From assembly GCA_964539025.1 (NCBI GenBank), contig CAZIFA010000012.1, positions 1 through 48,456 on the forward strand: a stretch of DNA of 48,456 nucleotides, read 5' to 3'. The stretch's first letter is position 1; each line of letters begins with the position of its first letter. The stretch is from Micavibrio_A sp964539025. Its GTDB lineage: Bacteria > Pseudomonadota > Alphaproteobacteria > Micavibrionales > Micavibrionaceae. Of the stretch, positions 1 to 7,429 are shown piece after piece. A program made the position numbers and the translations under genes. Under the pieces are notes generated by a model. The model worked only from the letters and a program-made list of their open reading frames with translations. It was not told the origin of the DNA and did no database searches.

Positions 1-1857
1 GCCATAGTGCGTCGGGTGAACGTCGCGGACTTCAAAGCCTGTGTGTTCGCGCGTCAGACCGCCCGGGCCCAATGCCGAAAGACGACGCTTGTGCGTGATC
101 TCGGAGAGCGGGTTCGTCTGGTCCATGAACTGCGAAAGCTGCGAGCTGCCGAAGAATTCACGCACCGCAGCAGCAGCAGGTTTCGCGTTGATCAGATCGT
201 GCGGCATGTAAGTGTCGATTTCGACAGAAGACATACGCTCGCGGATCGCACGCTCCATGCGGAGCAGACCGATACGGATCTGGTTTTCCATCAATTCGCC
301 CACGGAACGAACGCGGCGGTTACCGAGGTTGTCGATATCATCAACTTCGCCCACGCCGTCTTTCAGACCGTGCAGGTATTTCAGGATGGCGAGTATGTCT
401 TCTTTGCGCAGGATGCGAAGATCCGCATCCGTTTGCAGATCGAGACGACCGTTCATTTTAACGCGGCCAACGTCCGACAGATCGTAACGCTCGGGATCAA
501 AGAACAGCGAGTTGAATAGCGCGGAAGCGGATTCAACTGTCGGCGGTTCGCCCGGACGCATAACGCGATAAATGTCGATCAACGCTTCTTCGCGCGTGTC
601 GCATTTGTCAATCATCATCGTGTTGCGGATGTAAGGGCCAACGTTCAGGTGATCGATTGCAAGGATCGGCAATGTCTTGATGGTGAATTCATCCAGTTGC
701 GCCATATCATCAGCCGTCAGTTCGTGACCGGCTTCGAAATAGACCTGACCCGTGGCGCCATCGAAAATATCTTCGGCCATGTAGGAACCGGCCAGTTGTT
801 CGTCCTGAACGAGGATTTCTTTCAAACCATCTTCAGCCAGTTGTTTCGCTTTGCGTGGCGTAATTTTTTCGCCAGCCTCAACAACTTTCTTACCCGATCT
901 GGCATCGACCAGATCGTACGCCAGTTTGACGCCGCGGTAGCGACCCGGTACGAACGGTGTTTTCCAGCCTTTGTCGGTTTTGTCGTATTTGACGACATCG
1001 TAGAACGTGGAAAGGATTTCCTCGTTCGACATACCTTGAATCATCAGATTGTCGACCGGTTTGTCCTTGGCTTCTTGTTCGGCGCGGTATTTGGCCGAAG
1101 ATGCGGAATCCAGAGCGCGCAGCAGCGTCGTTACCGGCAGTTTGCGGCGACGGTCGATACGGACATACATATTGTCTTTAGCGTCGAATTCGAAATCGAG
1201 CCAAGAACCGCGGTATGGAATGACGCGGGCTGCGAACAGGAATTTACCCGATGCGTGCGTTTTACCACCATCGTGGTCGAAGAATACGCCGGGGCTTCTG
1301 TGCATCTGAGATACGATAACGCGCTCGGTGCCGTTCACGATAAATGTACCGTTGTCGGTCATCAATGGCATATCGACCATGTAGACATCTTGTTCTTTGA
1401 TGTCGCGGATGGAACGCAGGCCGGAATCTTCATCAACATCGAATACGGACAGGCGCATCGTAACGCGCAGAGGCGCAGCAAAGGTCATGCCGCGTTGCTG
1501 GCATTCATCGGTGTCGTATTTCGGCTCTTCGAGCTCATACTTCACGTAGTCGATTTCCGCTTTGTCGGCAAAATCCTTGATCGGGAACACTTCAGTCAGG
1601 ACCTTGTGCAGACCCTGCATCTTGCGCACTTCGGCGTCGATATCCGTTTGCAGGAATTGCTCGTAAGAATCGCGCTGCACTTCGATCAGGTTGGGCATCT
1701 GCGCAACTTCGCGGATTTTGCCAAAAGAACGGCGTACGCGTTTACGGCCCGTGAAAGAATTCACGTCGTCGGCACTGCGGACCGGCGGCTTTGCCATACG
1801 TTTGGCTTTCTTTTTGAGGGGGGTATCTGCGATGGCTTTGGATTTTTTAGCGCTCAT
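1..1857 (-). CDS. rpoB: RNA polymerase beta subunit, N-terminal 619 codons (runs off left edge)
   Basis: This is the catalytic beta subunit of DNA-dependent RNA polymerase. The minus-strand reading frame opens at an ATG at 1857 with a Lys-rich leader (MSAKKSKAIADTP). It then shows typical beta lobe sequence, for example FTGRKRVRRSFGKI and the stretch around TERVIVSQMHRSPGVFF. It reaches the rifampicin-binding region near the window edge (QFMDQTNPLSEITHKRRLSA, then GPGGLTRERTGFEVRDVHPT). The gene continues beyond position 1, so roughly the first 45% of the usual length of about 1,370 residues is present. It follows rplL in the operon across a 341-bp gap that holds a terminator-like hairpin and a candidate promoter, so its dose can be set separately from the ribosomal proteins. 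Identity is certain. The long plus-strand frame over this region is an antisense shadow. Confidence 0.98.
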   Translation of the reverse strand, partial: MSAKKSKAIADTPLKKKAKRMAKPPVRSADDVNSFTGRKRVRRSFGKIREVAQMPNLIEVQRDSYEQFLQTDIDAEVRKMQGLHKVLTEVFPIKDFADKAEIDYVKYELEEPKYDTDECQQRGMTFAAPLRVTMRLSVFDVDEDSGLRSIRDIKEQDVYMVDMPLMTDNGTFIVNGTERVIVSQMHRSPGVFFDHDGGKTHASGKFLFAARVIPYRGSWLDFEFDAKDNMYVRIDRRRKLPVTTLLRALDSASSAKYRAEQEAKDKPVDNLMIQGMSNEEILSTFYDVVKYDKTDKGWKTPFVPGRYRGVKLAYDLVDARSGKKVVEAGEKITPRKAKQLAEDGLKEILVQDEQLAGSYMAEDIFDGATGQVYFEAGHELTADDMAQLDEFTIKTLPILAIDHLNVGPYIRNTMMIDKCDTREEALIDIYRVMRPGEPPTVESASALFNSLFFDPERYDLSDVGRVKMNGRLDLQTDADLRILRKEDILAILKYLHGLKDGVGEVDDIDNLGNRRVRSVGELMENQIRIGLLRMERAIRERMSSVEIDTYMPHDLINAKPAAAAVREFFGSSQLSQFMDQTNPLSEITHKRRLSALGPGGLTREHTGFEVRDVHPTHYG

Positions 1858-2005
1858 TTTTCTCACAACCTTCTTCAAAGCATAAAAACAGGTAAAACCG
1901 CATTCCCCCATGCTCTGGTGGAGAAGCGGTCTAAATCATTGATCGAACTATAAAAATTTCGGTTTAATAACCGTCACCTTCGTCCCGAATCTTTCGCGTG
2001 ACCCG

Positions 2006-2035
2006 TGTTATGGCGGACTCATTAAGGATTGTCAA
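2006..2035 (-). promoter_or_regulatory. Candidate sigma70-type promoter for rpoB
   Basis: On the minus strand a perfect TTGACA (2030-2035) is followed after 18 bp by ATAACA (2006-2011), about 150 bp upstream of the rpoB ATG. It lies downstream of the rplL hairpin, where a promoter restoring rpoBC transcription would be useful. The -10 box is imperfect and no start site is demonstrated. Confidence 0.45.
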
Positions 2036-2145
2036 GCACGGGATATAGCGCTTTTTTAAAAAAGTTCCAGTGGGTTAAGACAAAGGCTCCATGTCACGGA
2101 TGCCCAAGCTTTATAATAATTTATGTAAATATTAAAACGGCACGA

Positions 2146-2176
2146 AAAAATCCCGGGTTTCAAGGCCCGGGATTTT
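2146..2176 (-). terminator. Rho-independent terminator/attenuator between rplL and rpoB
   Basis: AAAAATCCCGGG at 2146-2157 pairs with CCCGGGATTTT at 2166-2176, giving an 11-bp stem with an 8-nt loop. In the minus direction the stem is followed by a run of T. It sits 23 bp past the rplL stop. Partial termination here would explain making more L7/L12 than beta, as is known for rplL-rpoB junctions in other bacteria. The rest of the 1858-2198 gap shows no gene. Confidence 0.8.
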
Positions 2177-2198
2177 GGATTTTTGGATATCAAGTAAA

Positions 2199-2573
2199 TT
2201 ACTGAAGTTCGACCGTCGCGCCAGCGTCTTTGAGTTGCTTGGCGATTTTGTCGGCTTCTTCTTTCTTGACGCCTTCTTTGACCATTTTCGGTGCGCCTTC
2301 GACGAGGTCTTTTGCTTCTTTCAGGCCAAGACCCGTGATAGCGCGGACTTCTTTGATGACGTTGATTTTGTTCGCGCCGCCGTCTTTCAACATAACGTTG
2401 AATTCGGTTTTTTCTTCGGCAGGTGCGCCACCGGCAGCAACAGCCGCACCAGGTGCAGCGGCAACAGCGGCGGTTACGCCCCATTTTTCTTCGAGCAGTT
2501 TGGACAGTTCGACCGCTTCCATCACGGACAGTGCGGAAAGGTCATCTACGATTTTAGCAAGATTGGCAGCCAT
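2199..2573 (-). CDS. rplL: 50S ribosomal protein L7/L12
   Basis: This is the stalk protein of the large ribosomal subunit, present in several copies and recruiting translation factors. The 124-residue product has the N-terminal dimerisation segment (KIVDDLSALSVMEAVELSKL), an Ala/Gly-rich hinge (about residues 34-52), and the C-terminal factor-binding domain with NKINVIKEVRAITGLGLKEA and the VEGAPKMVKEGV segment. Length and domain order are normal. The start at 2573 has a good Shine-Dalgarno (AAGGAG). In most bacteria rplL directly follows rplJ. Here a 144-codon gene of unknown function lies between them, which could affect the L10:L12 stoichiometry. Confidence 0.98.
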   Translation of the reverse strand: MAANLAKIVDDLSALSVMEAVELSKLLEEKWGVTAAVAAAPGAAVAAGGAPAEEKTEFNVMLKDGGANKINVIKEVRAITGLGLKEAKDLVEGAPKMVKEGVKKEEADKIAKQLKDAGATVELQ

Positions 2574-2591
2574 TTTAGTTTCTCCTTAAGT

Positions 2592-3026
2592 TTAAATATT
2601 TTTAGTTGGTTGTTCTGTAATTACTGGTGTGCGTCCACGGCCATAAAGATAGGTTTCTCCGTCGGACATTGCTGTTTCAAATGAAAATCCTTTTCTTTGG
2701 AAAAGAACATATTCCGTTGTAGCATCTGCTACACTGAATGTTGATACACCCAGCACGTTTGGGTTGGCCTTACAGCGATCCAAAAATGTTTTTTGTGATT
2801 GAACATCCTGATTTACACTGAAGTAAATCAAGTTGGACACATCGGGTCCGCGATTGGTTTCATCCACAGAGGTTTCCTCAATGCTAGCTACACCTGTGGC
2901 CAGAGCCTTAATTTGCCCTAGATTCATTTCGTCCGAAACGTAAACATGTACAGTTTCGCCGTCCCAATCTCGCGGGAAAGTAACCGCAACAAACTGCTTA
3001 CCTAGGTAGTCATTTTTATATGGCAT
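2592..3026 (-). CDS. Unrecognised 144-aa protein inserted between rplJ and rplL
   Basis: I do not recognise this protein. It is acidic, with no signal peptide or membrane segment, and reads like a compact alpha/beta domain. Visible stretches are FVAVTFPRDWDGETVHVYVS near the N-terminus and VLGVSTFSVADATTEYVLFQ in the second half. A strong Shine-Dalgarno (AAGGAA) precedes the ATG at 3026, 23 bp after the rplJ stop, and the gene ends 18 bp before the rplL ATG. It must therefore be co-transcribed with both neighbours. Its base composition is more AT-rich than rplJ and rplL, suggesting later arrival. The intact frame and ribosome-binding site argue for a real gene. Its position in a highly expressed operon suggests strong expression, but says nothing certain about function. 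Confidence 0.75.
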   Translation of the reverse strand: MPYKNDYLGKQFVAVTFPRDWDGETVHVYVSDEMNLGQIKALATGVASIEETSVDETNRGPDVSNLIYFSVNQDVQSQKTFLDRCKANPNVLGVSTFSVADATTEYVLFQRKGFSFETAMSDGETYLYGRGRTPVITEQPTKNI

Positions 3027-3049
3027 ACTCTGAATTCCTTTTTTCTTCG

Positions 3050-3580
3050 TTATTCAGCAGGCGCGGCTTCGGGCGCGGCAGCAGCAGCGGGAGCGCCGCC
3101 CTCTTTTTCGCCGTAAGCTTTGGTAACGCCGACCAGTTGCGAAGCCGGAGCTTGCAACAGTCCAACGATTTTGGAGCGGATTTCGTCCATCGTCGGAAGT
3201 TTCGAGAATGCCTCAACTTGTTTGGCATCCATGATCATATCGCCGAACTTCGCGCCGATGATGACCAGTTTCTCGTTCTTCTTGGCGAACTGCGCGATCA
3301 CTTTTGCGGCAGACACAGGGTCCTTGCCGGTAACGAAACCGGTCGGGCCTTTGGCCTTTTCACCCATTACTTCAAAGGACGTGCCTTTGAGGGCGATGCG
3401 GGCCAGCGTGTTTTTGGCGACGCGGTAATCAACGCCTGCGGCGCGTGTTGCGACGCGCAGATCATTCGTTGCCACAGAATCCAGACCGTCATTGCGGGTC
3501 AGGAGCAGAATTTCGGCATCCTTGAATTTCGCTGCAAGCACAGCGACTTCGGAGGATTTTTCTTGTTTGGTCATAGCCAT
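3050..3580 (-). CDS. rplJ: 50S ribosomal protein L10
   Basis: L10 anchors the L7/L12 stalk to 23S rRNA. The 176-residue product begins MAMTKQEKSSEVAVLAAKF and shows the RNA-binding globular domain (LRVATRAAGVDYRVAKNTLA, then FVTGKDPVSAAKVIAQFAKK). A C-terminal helix for L12 binding is followed by an Ala/Pro-rich tail. I placed the start at 3580, with a clear Shine-Dalgarno AAGGAA just upstream. The frame stays open a further 25 codons, but that stretch is the leader hairpin and is not coding. The promoter and leader immediately upstream indicate that rplJ starts its own transcription unit in addition to any read-through from rplK-rplA. Confidence 0.97.
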   Translation of the reverse strand: MAMTKQEKSSEVAVLAAKFKDAEILLLTRNDGLDSVATNDLRVATRAAGVDYRVAKNTLARIALKGTSFEVMGEKAKGPTGFVTGKDPVSAAKVIAQFAKKNEKLVIIGAKFGDMIMDAKQVEAFSKLPTMDEIRSKIVGLLQAPASQLVGVTKAYGEKEGGAPAAAAAPEAAPAE

Positions 3581-3601
3581 TTGGTAATTCCTTTTTTTAA
3601 T

Positions 3602-3644
3602 CCCATCGCCGTCAACCGGAGCAATGCTCCGTCGAGCCGATGGG
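3602..3644 (-). ncRNA. L10-type leader hairpin upstream of rplJ
   Basis: An outer stem CCCATCG/CGATGGG (3602-3608 with 3638-3644) encloses an inner perfect stem GGAGCA/TGCTCC (3618-3623 with 3625-3630). The two are separated by asymmetric internal bulges. The structure lies 22 bp before the rplJ ATG in the expected 5' leader. Autogenous control of rplJL by L10 (or L10-L12) binding to such a leader is established in other bacteria. That this hairpin is the binding site is inference from position and shape. Confidence 0.7.
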
Positions 3645-3807
3645 AAGTAATCCAATAAAAAAGACGGCCTTTTGAGCCATCCCTGAACAAAACTTTTTCA
3701 ATGTATAAAAAACGATGGCCCAAACGGACTTTGTTTCGTTTTTCACCATCTATGCAGGATGTTTAAACCTTACGGCCCCTACAGTCTTGGACAGGAATTT
3801 CGGGGCT

Positions 3808-3836
3808 GTTATAGGAATAAACCCCGCCCCCGTCAA
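3808..3836 (-). promoter_or_regulatory. Sigma70-type promoter for rplJ
   Basis: On the minus strand, TTGACG (3831-3836), a 17-bp spacer, and TATAAC (3808-3813) give a near-consensus promoter about 230 bp upstream of the rplJ ATG. It lies immediately after the stop of the 285-aa gene. A transcript from here would carry the L10 leader. Confidence 0.7.
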
Positions 3837-3853
3837 TAGTTTTATTGAGAAAA

Positions 3854-4711
3854 TCAGGCCGGACTGGCCGGTGCGGCCTGCGGCAAGGCATCGGTTTGGA
3901 TCACCTCATGAGGATTTGCCGGAACTTTCCGGCATAAATCGCCTACACTCAGGCCCTTTTTCTGGGTCTTGAAATAGTCGAACGTTCGGTGGCCGGTCCA
4001 GTACCGGACCATACCCGATATGCTCGTCAGTGAATGGTGATCTTTCGTCCACAATTCAACCACCAGTCTGCCGCCCTTGCGCGGGTCGTGGTTATAGGAA
4101 CACTGCGTGTAAAGACTATAGCCGATTTCATCCCGTGGTGTAGTAGGGTCGACGAAATGATCCCTCAAGCATTTACGCGCATGACGGATATCTGCGGCAT
4201 AATCAGGTTTGGACAAATCGATTTCGCAACTTGCATAGGGGCGATAATGATTGGACGTAGCGCCGGCTATAACCGTGCGGTCGGCAATCAGCCTCTCACG
4301 AAGATCGCCCGGTAATGATTGGGCTTTAGTCCAGATCACATGGCCGTGTATTGTCCCGACGCCTTGCCACGCCGGAGCGCCGTCATTGACAGCCACCATC
4401 ACGGTGCATTCACGCGGCTTGCGTTCTGTTGTTTTATAACCGCGATAACTTCTGTCTTTCAGCCCCTCGGTCGCTTTTGAAAAATTAAAATCCCAAAAGG
4501 CTGCTTCTTGCCCCTCGGTAAGAACATCCAGCCGCCATGCTTTTTCGTTCGGAGGCGCGGTGATAAGATAGCCGTCCTTCGACGCTCTAAACTGGCGCCG
4601 ACGCGTGTTGAAAAAGCCCCACATGCCATCATCTGGGTTTGAAACATTTGCTGTTATATAAAAAGCGTCCAGCATGGCACCCTCAGTACTATTTTTTGCC
4701 ATGCCCACCAT
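3854..4711 (-). CDS. Unrecognised 285-aa protein inserted between rplA and rplJ
   Basis: I cannot assign a family. The protein is soluble and rich in Trp, Tyr and His, with no signal peptide. Stretches that may be structural or catalytic are GVGTIHGHVIWTKAQSLPGD in the middle and the His/Arg-rich CSYNHDPRKGGRLVVELWTK followed by MVRYWTGHRTFDY. The ATG at 4711 has a weak ribosome-binding site; an ATG nine bases downstream (MAKNSTEG) preceded by GGTGG is equally possible. It lies between the hairpin after rplA and the rplJ promoter, so it is bracketed by the regulatory signals of its neighbours. Insertion of such a long non-ribosomal gene at this point is unusual. It could be a relic of an inserted element, but no recombinase or repeats flank it. 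Confidence 0.7.
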   Translation of the reverse strand: MVGMAKNSTEGAMLDAFYITANVSNPDDGMWGFFNTRRRQFRASKDGYLITAPPNEKAWRLDVLTEGQEAAFWDFNFSKATEGLKDRSYRGYKTTERKPRECTVMVAVNDGAPAWQGVGTIHGHVIWTKAQSLPGDLRERLIADRTVIAGATSNHYRPYASCEIDLSKPDYAADIRHARKCLRDHFVDPTTPRDEIGYSLYTQCSYNHDPRKGGRLVVELWTKDHHSLTSISGMVRYWTGHRTFDYFKTQKKGLSVGDLCRKVPANPHEVIQTDALPQAAPASPA

Positions 4712-4744
4712 ACAATTAAAGCCTTTTTTACGTCAATAAATGTC

Positions 4745-4782
4745 TTGCGCCCCTCTCCTGTTAACCAGGAAAAGGGGCGCAA
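4745..4782 (-). terminator. Hairpin after rplA (possible terminator or processing site)
   Basis: TTGCGCCCC (4745-4753) pairs with GGGGCGCAA (4774-4782), with an inner TCCTG/CAGGA extension. It sits 24 bp past the rplA stop. The minus-strand T tract is poor, so it may act as a processing or attenuation hairpin and not as a full terminator. Confidence 0.5.
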
Positions 4783-4805
4783 AATATAGCTTTATCGCTC
4801 TTAAA

Positions 4806-5504
4806 TTAAGCGGCTTTCGACAGATCAATCTTGAGGCCTGGGCCCATCGTCGAAGAAAGCGTTACTTTCTTCATGTAGGTGCCTTTTGCGCCAGCCGGTT
4901 TCGCTTTTTGAACCGCATCGATCATGTAGACGACGTTCTCGACCAGCTTCTTCTCTTCGAAAGAAGCCTTGCCGATACCGGCCTGAACGATACCCGTTTT
5001 TTCTGCGCGGATTTCGATAGAGCCTGCCTTTGCTTCCGTAACGGCTTTTTTAACATCGGGCGTAACGGTGCCGAGTTTCGGGTTGGGCATCATGCCTTTA
5101 GGACCCAGAACCTTGGCGACCTGTCCGACCAGACCCATCATATCGGGCGTTGCGATGCAGCGATCGAAATCGATCTTGCCAGCCTTGATCTGTTCGATCA
5201 GGTCTTCAGCACCGATAAGATCAGCACCGGCTGCTTTCGCATCGGCCTGTTTCGCAGCGTCTTTCGTGATGACAGCCACGCGAACTTTAGCGCCCGTGCC
5301 ATTCGGCAAGGAGATAACGCCGCGAACCTGTTGGTCAGCGTATTTCGGATCGATGCCGAGATTGAACGAAATTTCGATCGTTTCATCGAATTTGCGTCCC
5401 GTGGAGCAGTCTTTCAAAAGCTTGACGGCTTCGGCGATCGTGTAAGCTTTCAGGCGGTCTATTTTACCGGCTATTGCTTTGTTTTTCTTTGTTGGTTTTG
5501 CCAT
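4806..5504 (-). CDS. rplA: 50S ribosomal protein L1
   Basis: L1 forms the mobile L1 stalk next to the ribosomal E site, and in many bacteria represses its own operon by binding the mRNA. The 232-residue product starts MAKPTKKNKAIAGKIDRLKA and carries the family hallmarks GTGAKVRVAVITKDAAKQAD, the switch region MMGLVGQVAKVLGPKGMMPN, and KAGSIEIRAEKTGIVQAGIG. I put the start at 5504, four bases after the rplK stop; the open frame extending 22 codons upstream lies within rplK. Length and motifs are normal. It is transcribed with rplK. Confidence 0.98.
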   Translation of the reverse strand: MAKPTKKNKAIAGKIDRLKAYTIAEAVKLLKDCSTGRKFDETIEISFNLGIDPKYADQQVRGVISLPNGTGAKVRVAVITKDAAKQADAKAAGADLIGAEDLIEQIKAGKIDFDRCIATPDMMGLVGQVAKVLGPKGMMPNPKLGTVTPDVKKAVTEAKAGSIEIRAEKTGIVQAGIGKASFEEKKLVENVVYMIDAVQKAKPAGAKGTYMKKVTLSSTMGPGLKIDLSKAA

Positions 5505-5508
5505 TGTA

Positions 5509-5943
5509 CTAGCCCTCCACCACTTCGATGCCCATGGAACGTGCAGAACCCGCCATGATGCGTGTTGCACCTTCGAGGTCTTTTGCGTTCATGTCGGTCA
5601 TTTTGTCTTTTGCGAGTTCGCGCAGTTGCGACATACGTACCGTCGCTACCGGTTCACCTTTACCCGGCGTTTTCGAACCCATTTTCAGTTTCAGCGCCTT
5701 CATGATGTAGTAGCTGTTCGGCGCCTTCTTCATGATGAACGTGAAAGAACGGTCTTTGTACACGGTGATGACGACCGGAATCGGCATACCTTTTTCCATT
5801 TTTTCCGTCTGGGCGTTGAACGCCTTGCAGAATTCCATGATGTTGACGCCGTGCTGACCCAGAGCCGGGCCGATCGGCGGTGACGGGTTGGCGGAGCCAG
5901 CCGGCACGGTTAGTTTGATATAACCGGTAATTTCTTTTGCCAT
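5509..5943 (-). CDS. rplK: 50S ribosomal protein L11
   Basis: L11 binds the GTPase-associated centre of 23S rRNA and takes part in factor binding and the stringent response. The 144-residue product begins MAKEITGYIKLTVPAGSANP and contains the diagnostic GPALGQHGVNIMEFCKAFNA in the N-terminal domain. TPGKGEPVATVRMSQLRELA and the MNAKDLEGATRIMAGSARSM helix form the RNA-binding domain. The ATG at 5943 has an AGAGGA ribosome-binding site. A palindromic repeat element begins only 20 bp upstream of this ATG, so the element is transcribed as part of the 5' leader from the promoter at 6116-6144. Confidence 0.98.
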   Translation of the reverse strand: MAKEITGYIKLTVPAGSANPSPPIGPALGQHGVNIMEFCKAFNAQTEKMEKGMPIPVVITVYKDRSFTFIMKKAPNSYYIMKALKLKMGSKTPGKGEPVATVRMSQLRELAKDKMTDMNAKDLEGATRIMAGSARSMGIEVVEG

Positions 5944-5962
5944 TGTATCCTCTTTCCTGGAT

Positions 5963-6034
5963 GTCATTCTGAGCGAAGCGAAGAATCTCAAACTTATAGG
6001 ATGAGATCCTTCGGGCCTTGCCCTCAGGATGACA
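5963..6034. repeat. Palindromic interspersed repeat, copy 1
   Basis: The 72-bp element starts GTCATTCTGAGCGAAGCGAA and ends CCTCAGGATGAC. Its termini are inverted (GTCATTCTGAG against CTCAGGATGAC, one mismatch). So are internal arms (GAAGAATCTC against GAGATCCTTC, one mismatch), so it can fold into one long hairpin. A second copy lies at 7652-7725 in the same orientation. Similar sequences are scattered in many bacterial genomes and give spurious peptides such as ILRFAQND. The copy lies in the rplK leader. Confidence 0.85.
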
Positions 6035-6115
6035 GGTTAAACGAGGGCTGTGGTGCGGCTCGGAGCATGGACTTAAGAAACGCCCGAAAACCTCCCACAA
6101 TCCTTAATGAGGCGG

Positions 6116-6144
6116 TTTATAGGGGGAAATGCCGAGCTTTGCAA
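6116..6144 (-). promoter_or_regulatory. Sigma70-type promoter for rplK-rplA
   Basis: On the minus strand TTGCAA (6139-6144), a 17-bp spacer and TATAAA (6116-6121) form a good promoter about 170 bp upstream of the rplK ATG. It sits downstream of the terminator at 6161-6187. It would therefore start the rplKA unit independently of nusG. Confidence 0.65.
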
Positions 6145-6160
6145 GGGTTTTATGGGTATA

Positions 6161-6187
6161 AAAAAGCGCCTCGAAAGGCGCTTTTTT
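6161..6187 (-). terminator. Rho-independent terminator after the 60-aa gene
   Basis: A stem AAAAAGCGCCT/AGGCGCTTTTTT with a 4-5 nt loop is flanked by A and T runs, so it can work in both directions. It lies 27 bp past the stop of the 60-aa gene on the minus strand. It separates that gene from the rplK promoter. Confidence 0.85.
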
Positions 6188-6213
6188 ACTTATCGATATA
6201 AAGAATACAGAAA

Positions 6214-6396
6214 CTAGCCGAACTGTCGAGTCATGACGACGGTCTTTGCAGGATCAAGATATTCACCATCATGCGTGACCATATCCGGACCATCGACACC
6301 CGCGATCATGCTTTCGCAGACTAGGGTCGTAGTAACCTTGCATGCACCATCAAATTCCTCGTTCATAGCAACTTCTGTTGGAATATTAACAGACAT
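6214..6396 (-). CDS. Unrecognised 60-aa acidic protein between nusG and rplK
   Basis: This is a small acidic protein of no family I recognise. It starts MSVNIPTEVAMNEEFDGACK and continues with TTTLVCESMIAGVDGPDMVT; there is no membrane segment. An AGAGGG ribosome-binding site lies at proper spacing before the ATG at 6396. A strong terminator follows the stop and another hairpin precedes the gene, so it looks like a small independent transcription unit. The two cysteines (residues 19 and 28) and the regular SD-ATG-terminator arrangement support a real gene. The size leaves some doubt. Confidence 0.6.
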   Translation of the reverse strand: MSVNIPTEVAMNEEFDGACKVTTTLVCESMIAGVDGPDMVTHDGEYLDPAKTVVMTRQFG

Positions 6397-6482
6397 AGTA
6401 ACCCTCTTTTTTTATTAACACCTGCGCGCCTTCTATGCCTTTTTTTCGATCCCGCCCACAAAAATTTTCAAGAAAAGGCGCG

Positions 6483-6518
6483 AAAAACCCCCGTTAACCT
6501 TCGTTTACGGGGGTTTTT
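6483..6518 (-). terminator. Rho-independent terminator after the 55-aa gene
   Basis: AAAAACCCCCGT pairs with ACGGGGGTTTTT (stem roughly 6483-6494 with 6507-6518), flanked by A and T runs. It lies 47 bp past the stop of the 55-aa gene on the minus strand. Confidence 0.85.
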
Positions 6519-6564
6519 AAAACTTAACGCTGATCTAAAACCAGTTTTTCACAAGAATGAAATA

Positions 6565-6732
6565 TTATTGCGAATTTTTTCCGGCCTGTCGCAAGGACTG
6601 CCGAACAACGTTCGTCGTCGTTGCGTTGAAGCCATGGCCTGCCGTTTCGACCATGCGGTAATTTTTGGGCGTATTGTTCTGCTCCCTGGTATTTCTACTC
6701 ATGTAACTCTGCCATTTGGAATCGGTGCTCAT
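6565..6732 (-). CDS. Unrecognised 55-aa basic protein downstream of nusG
   Basis: This is a small basic, polar protein (MSTDSKWQSYMSRNTREQNN near the start). It has a Thr/Asn-rich middle and ends VRQSLRQAGKNSQ. I chose the ATG at 6732 because AAGAAGG stands at the right distance; the frame extends 27 codons further upstream without such a site. It is followed by a terminator and preceded by the nusG terminator at 6831-6863, so it is separate from nusG. I see no known domain. The composition suggests a flexible or nucleic-acid-associated peptide, but that is speculation. Confidence 0.55.
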   Translation of the reverse strand: MSTDSKWQSYMSRNTREQNNTPKNYRMVETAGHGFNATTTNVVRQSLRQAGKNSQ

Positions 6733-6830
6733 GATGAAACCTTCTTCTTTGTTTTGTACAGAAGGTGACTCTATCAAAAATAAAATTTGAGGCCAGAAAA
6801 TGATGTGCTGCACGCGCTTGCAGCAATGAA

Positions 6831-6863
6831 AAACCGGCGGTCCCTTGCGGGTGCCGCCGGTTT
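6831..6863 (-). terminator. Rho-independent terminator after nusG
   Basis: AAACCGGCGGT (6831-6841) pairs with GCCGCCGGTTT (6853-6863). In the minus direction the stem is followed by a short T stretch. It begins 17 bp past the nusG stop and would end a secE-nusG transcript. Confidence 0.8.
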
Positions 6864-6879
6864 AAAAAATACATTCGTA

Positions 6880-7410
6880 TTAGCCTTTTTCGACTTGAGA
6901 ATATTCCAGTTCGACCGGCGTAGCGCGACCGAAGATAGAAACGGACACTTTCAGGCGGCCTTTTTCTTCGTCGACTTCTTCGACAACGCCATTGAAAGAT
7001 GCGAACGGGCCTTCGGATACCTTGACCTCTTCGCCGATTTCGAACGTGATCGAAGATTTCGGACGCTCGACGCCTTCTTGCAATTGTTGCAGCAGGCGCG
7101 CGGCTTCTTTTTCAGAAATAGGCGCGGGTTTGTTGGCAGCGCCGAGGAAGCCCGTAACTTTGGGCGTATCCTTGATCATGTGCCAGACATCATCGTTCAT
7201 GTCGAGTTTAGCCAGCACGTAGCCCGGATACACTTTGCGTTCGGTATTGACCTTCTGGCCGCGTTTGATTTCGACGACCTCTTCTTTCGGGACCATAATG
7301 TCTTCGACCTTATCGGCCAGACCTTTTTTAGACGCCTTGTCCTTGATGGTTTCGGCAACCTTGTTTTCGAAACCGGAGTAAACATGCAGTACGTACCAGC
7401 GCATAGCCAT
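6880..7410 (-). CDS. nusG: Transcription termination/antitermination factor NusG
   Basis: NusG binds the RNA polymerase clamp and couples it to Rho or to ribosomal S10. The 176-residue product has the NGN domain (MRWYVLHVYSGFENKVAETI, then YPGYVLAKLDMNDDVWHMIK and TGFLGAANKPAPIS). A C-terminal KOW domain follows (GEEVKVSEGPFASFNGVVEE, ending FGRATPVELEYSQVEKG). The first of two close ATGs (7410) has the better Shine-Dalgarno (AAAGGAA). It lies 19 bp after secE, the usual order. A terminator follows, so unlike in many bacteria nusG does not read directly into rplK. Confidence 0.98.
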   Translation of the reverse strand: MAMRWYVLHVYSGFENKVAETIKDKASKKGLADKVEDIMVPKEEVVEIKRGQKVNTERKVYPGYVLAKLDMNDDVWHMIKDTPKVTGFLGAANKPAPISEKEAARLLQQLQEGVERPKSSITFEIGEEVKVSEGPFASFNGVVEEVDEEKGRLKVSVSIFGRATPVELEYSQVEKG

Positions 7411-7429
7411 GGTGAAATTCCTTTATATC

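Noticed and set aside
649..1953. 434-codon plus-strand open frame
   Set aside because: It is exactly antisense to rpoB, whose translation matches the beta subunit throughout; the plus frame has no ribosome-binding site and no recognisable protein.
5660..6100. 146-codon minus frame running through the palindromic repeat
   Set aside because: Its second half is an out-of-frame reading of rplK, and the first half is the repeat that often yields spurious ILRFAQND-like peptides.
2018..6106. 15-bp match ACAATCCTTAATGAG shared by the rpoB and rplK upstream regions
   Set aside because: One or two 15-mers are expected to recur by chance in a window this size on both strands, and the orientations relative to the genes differ.
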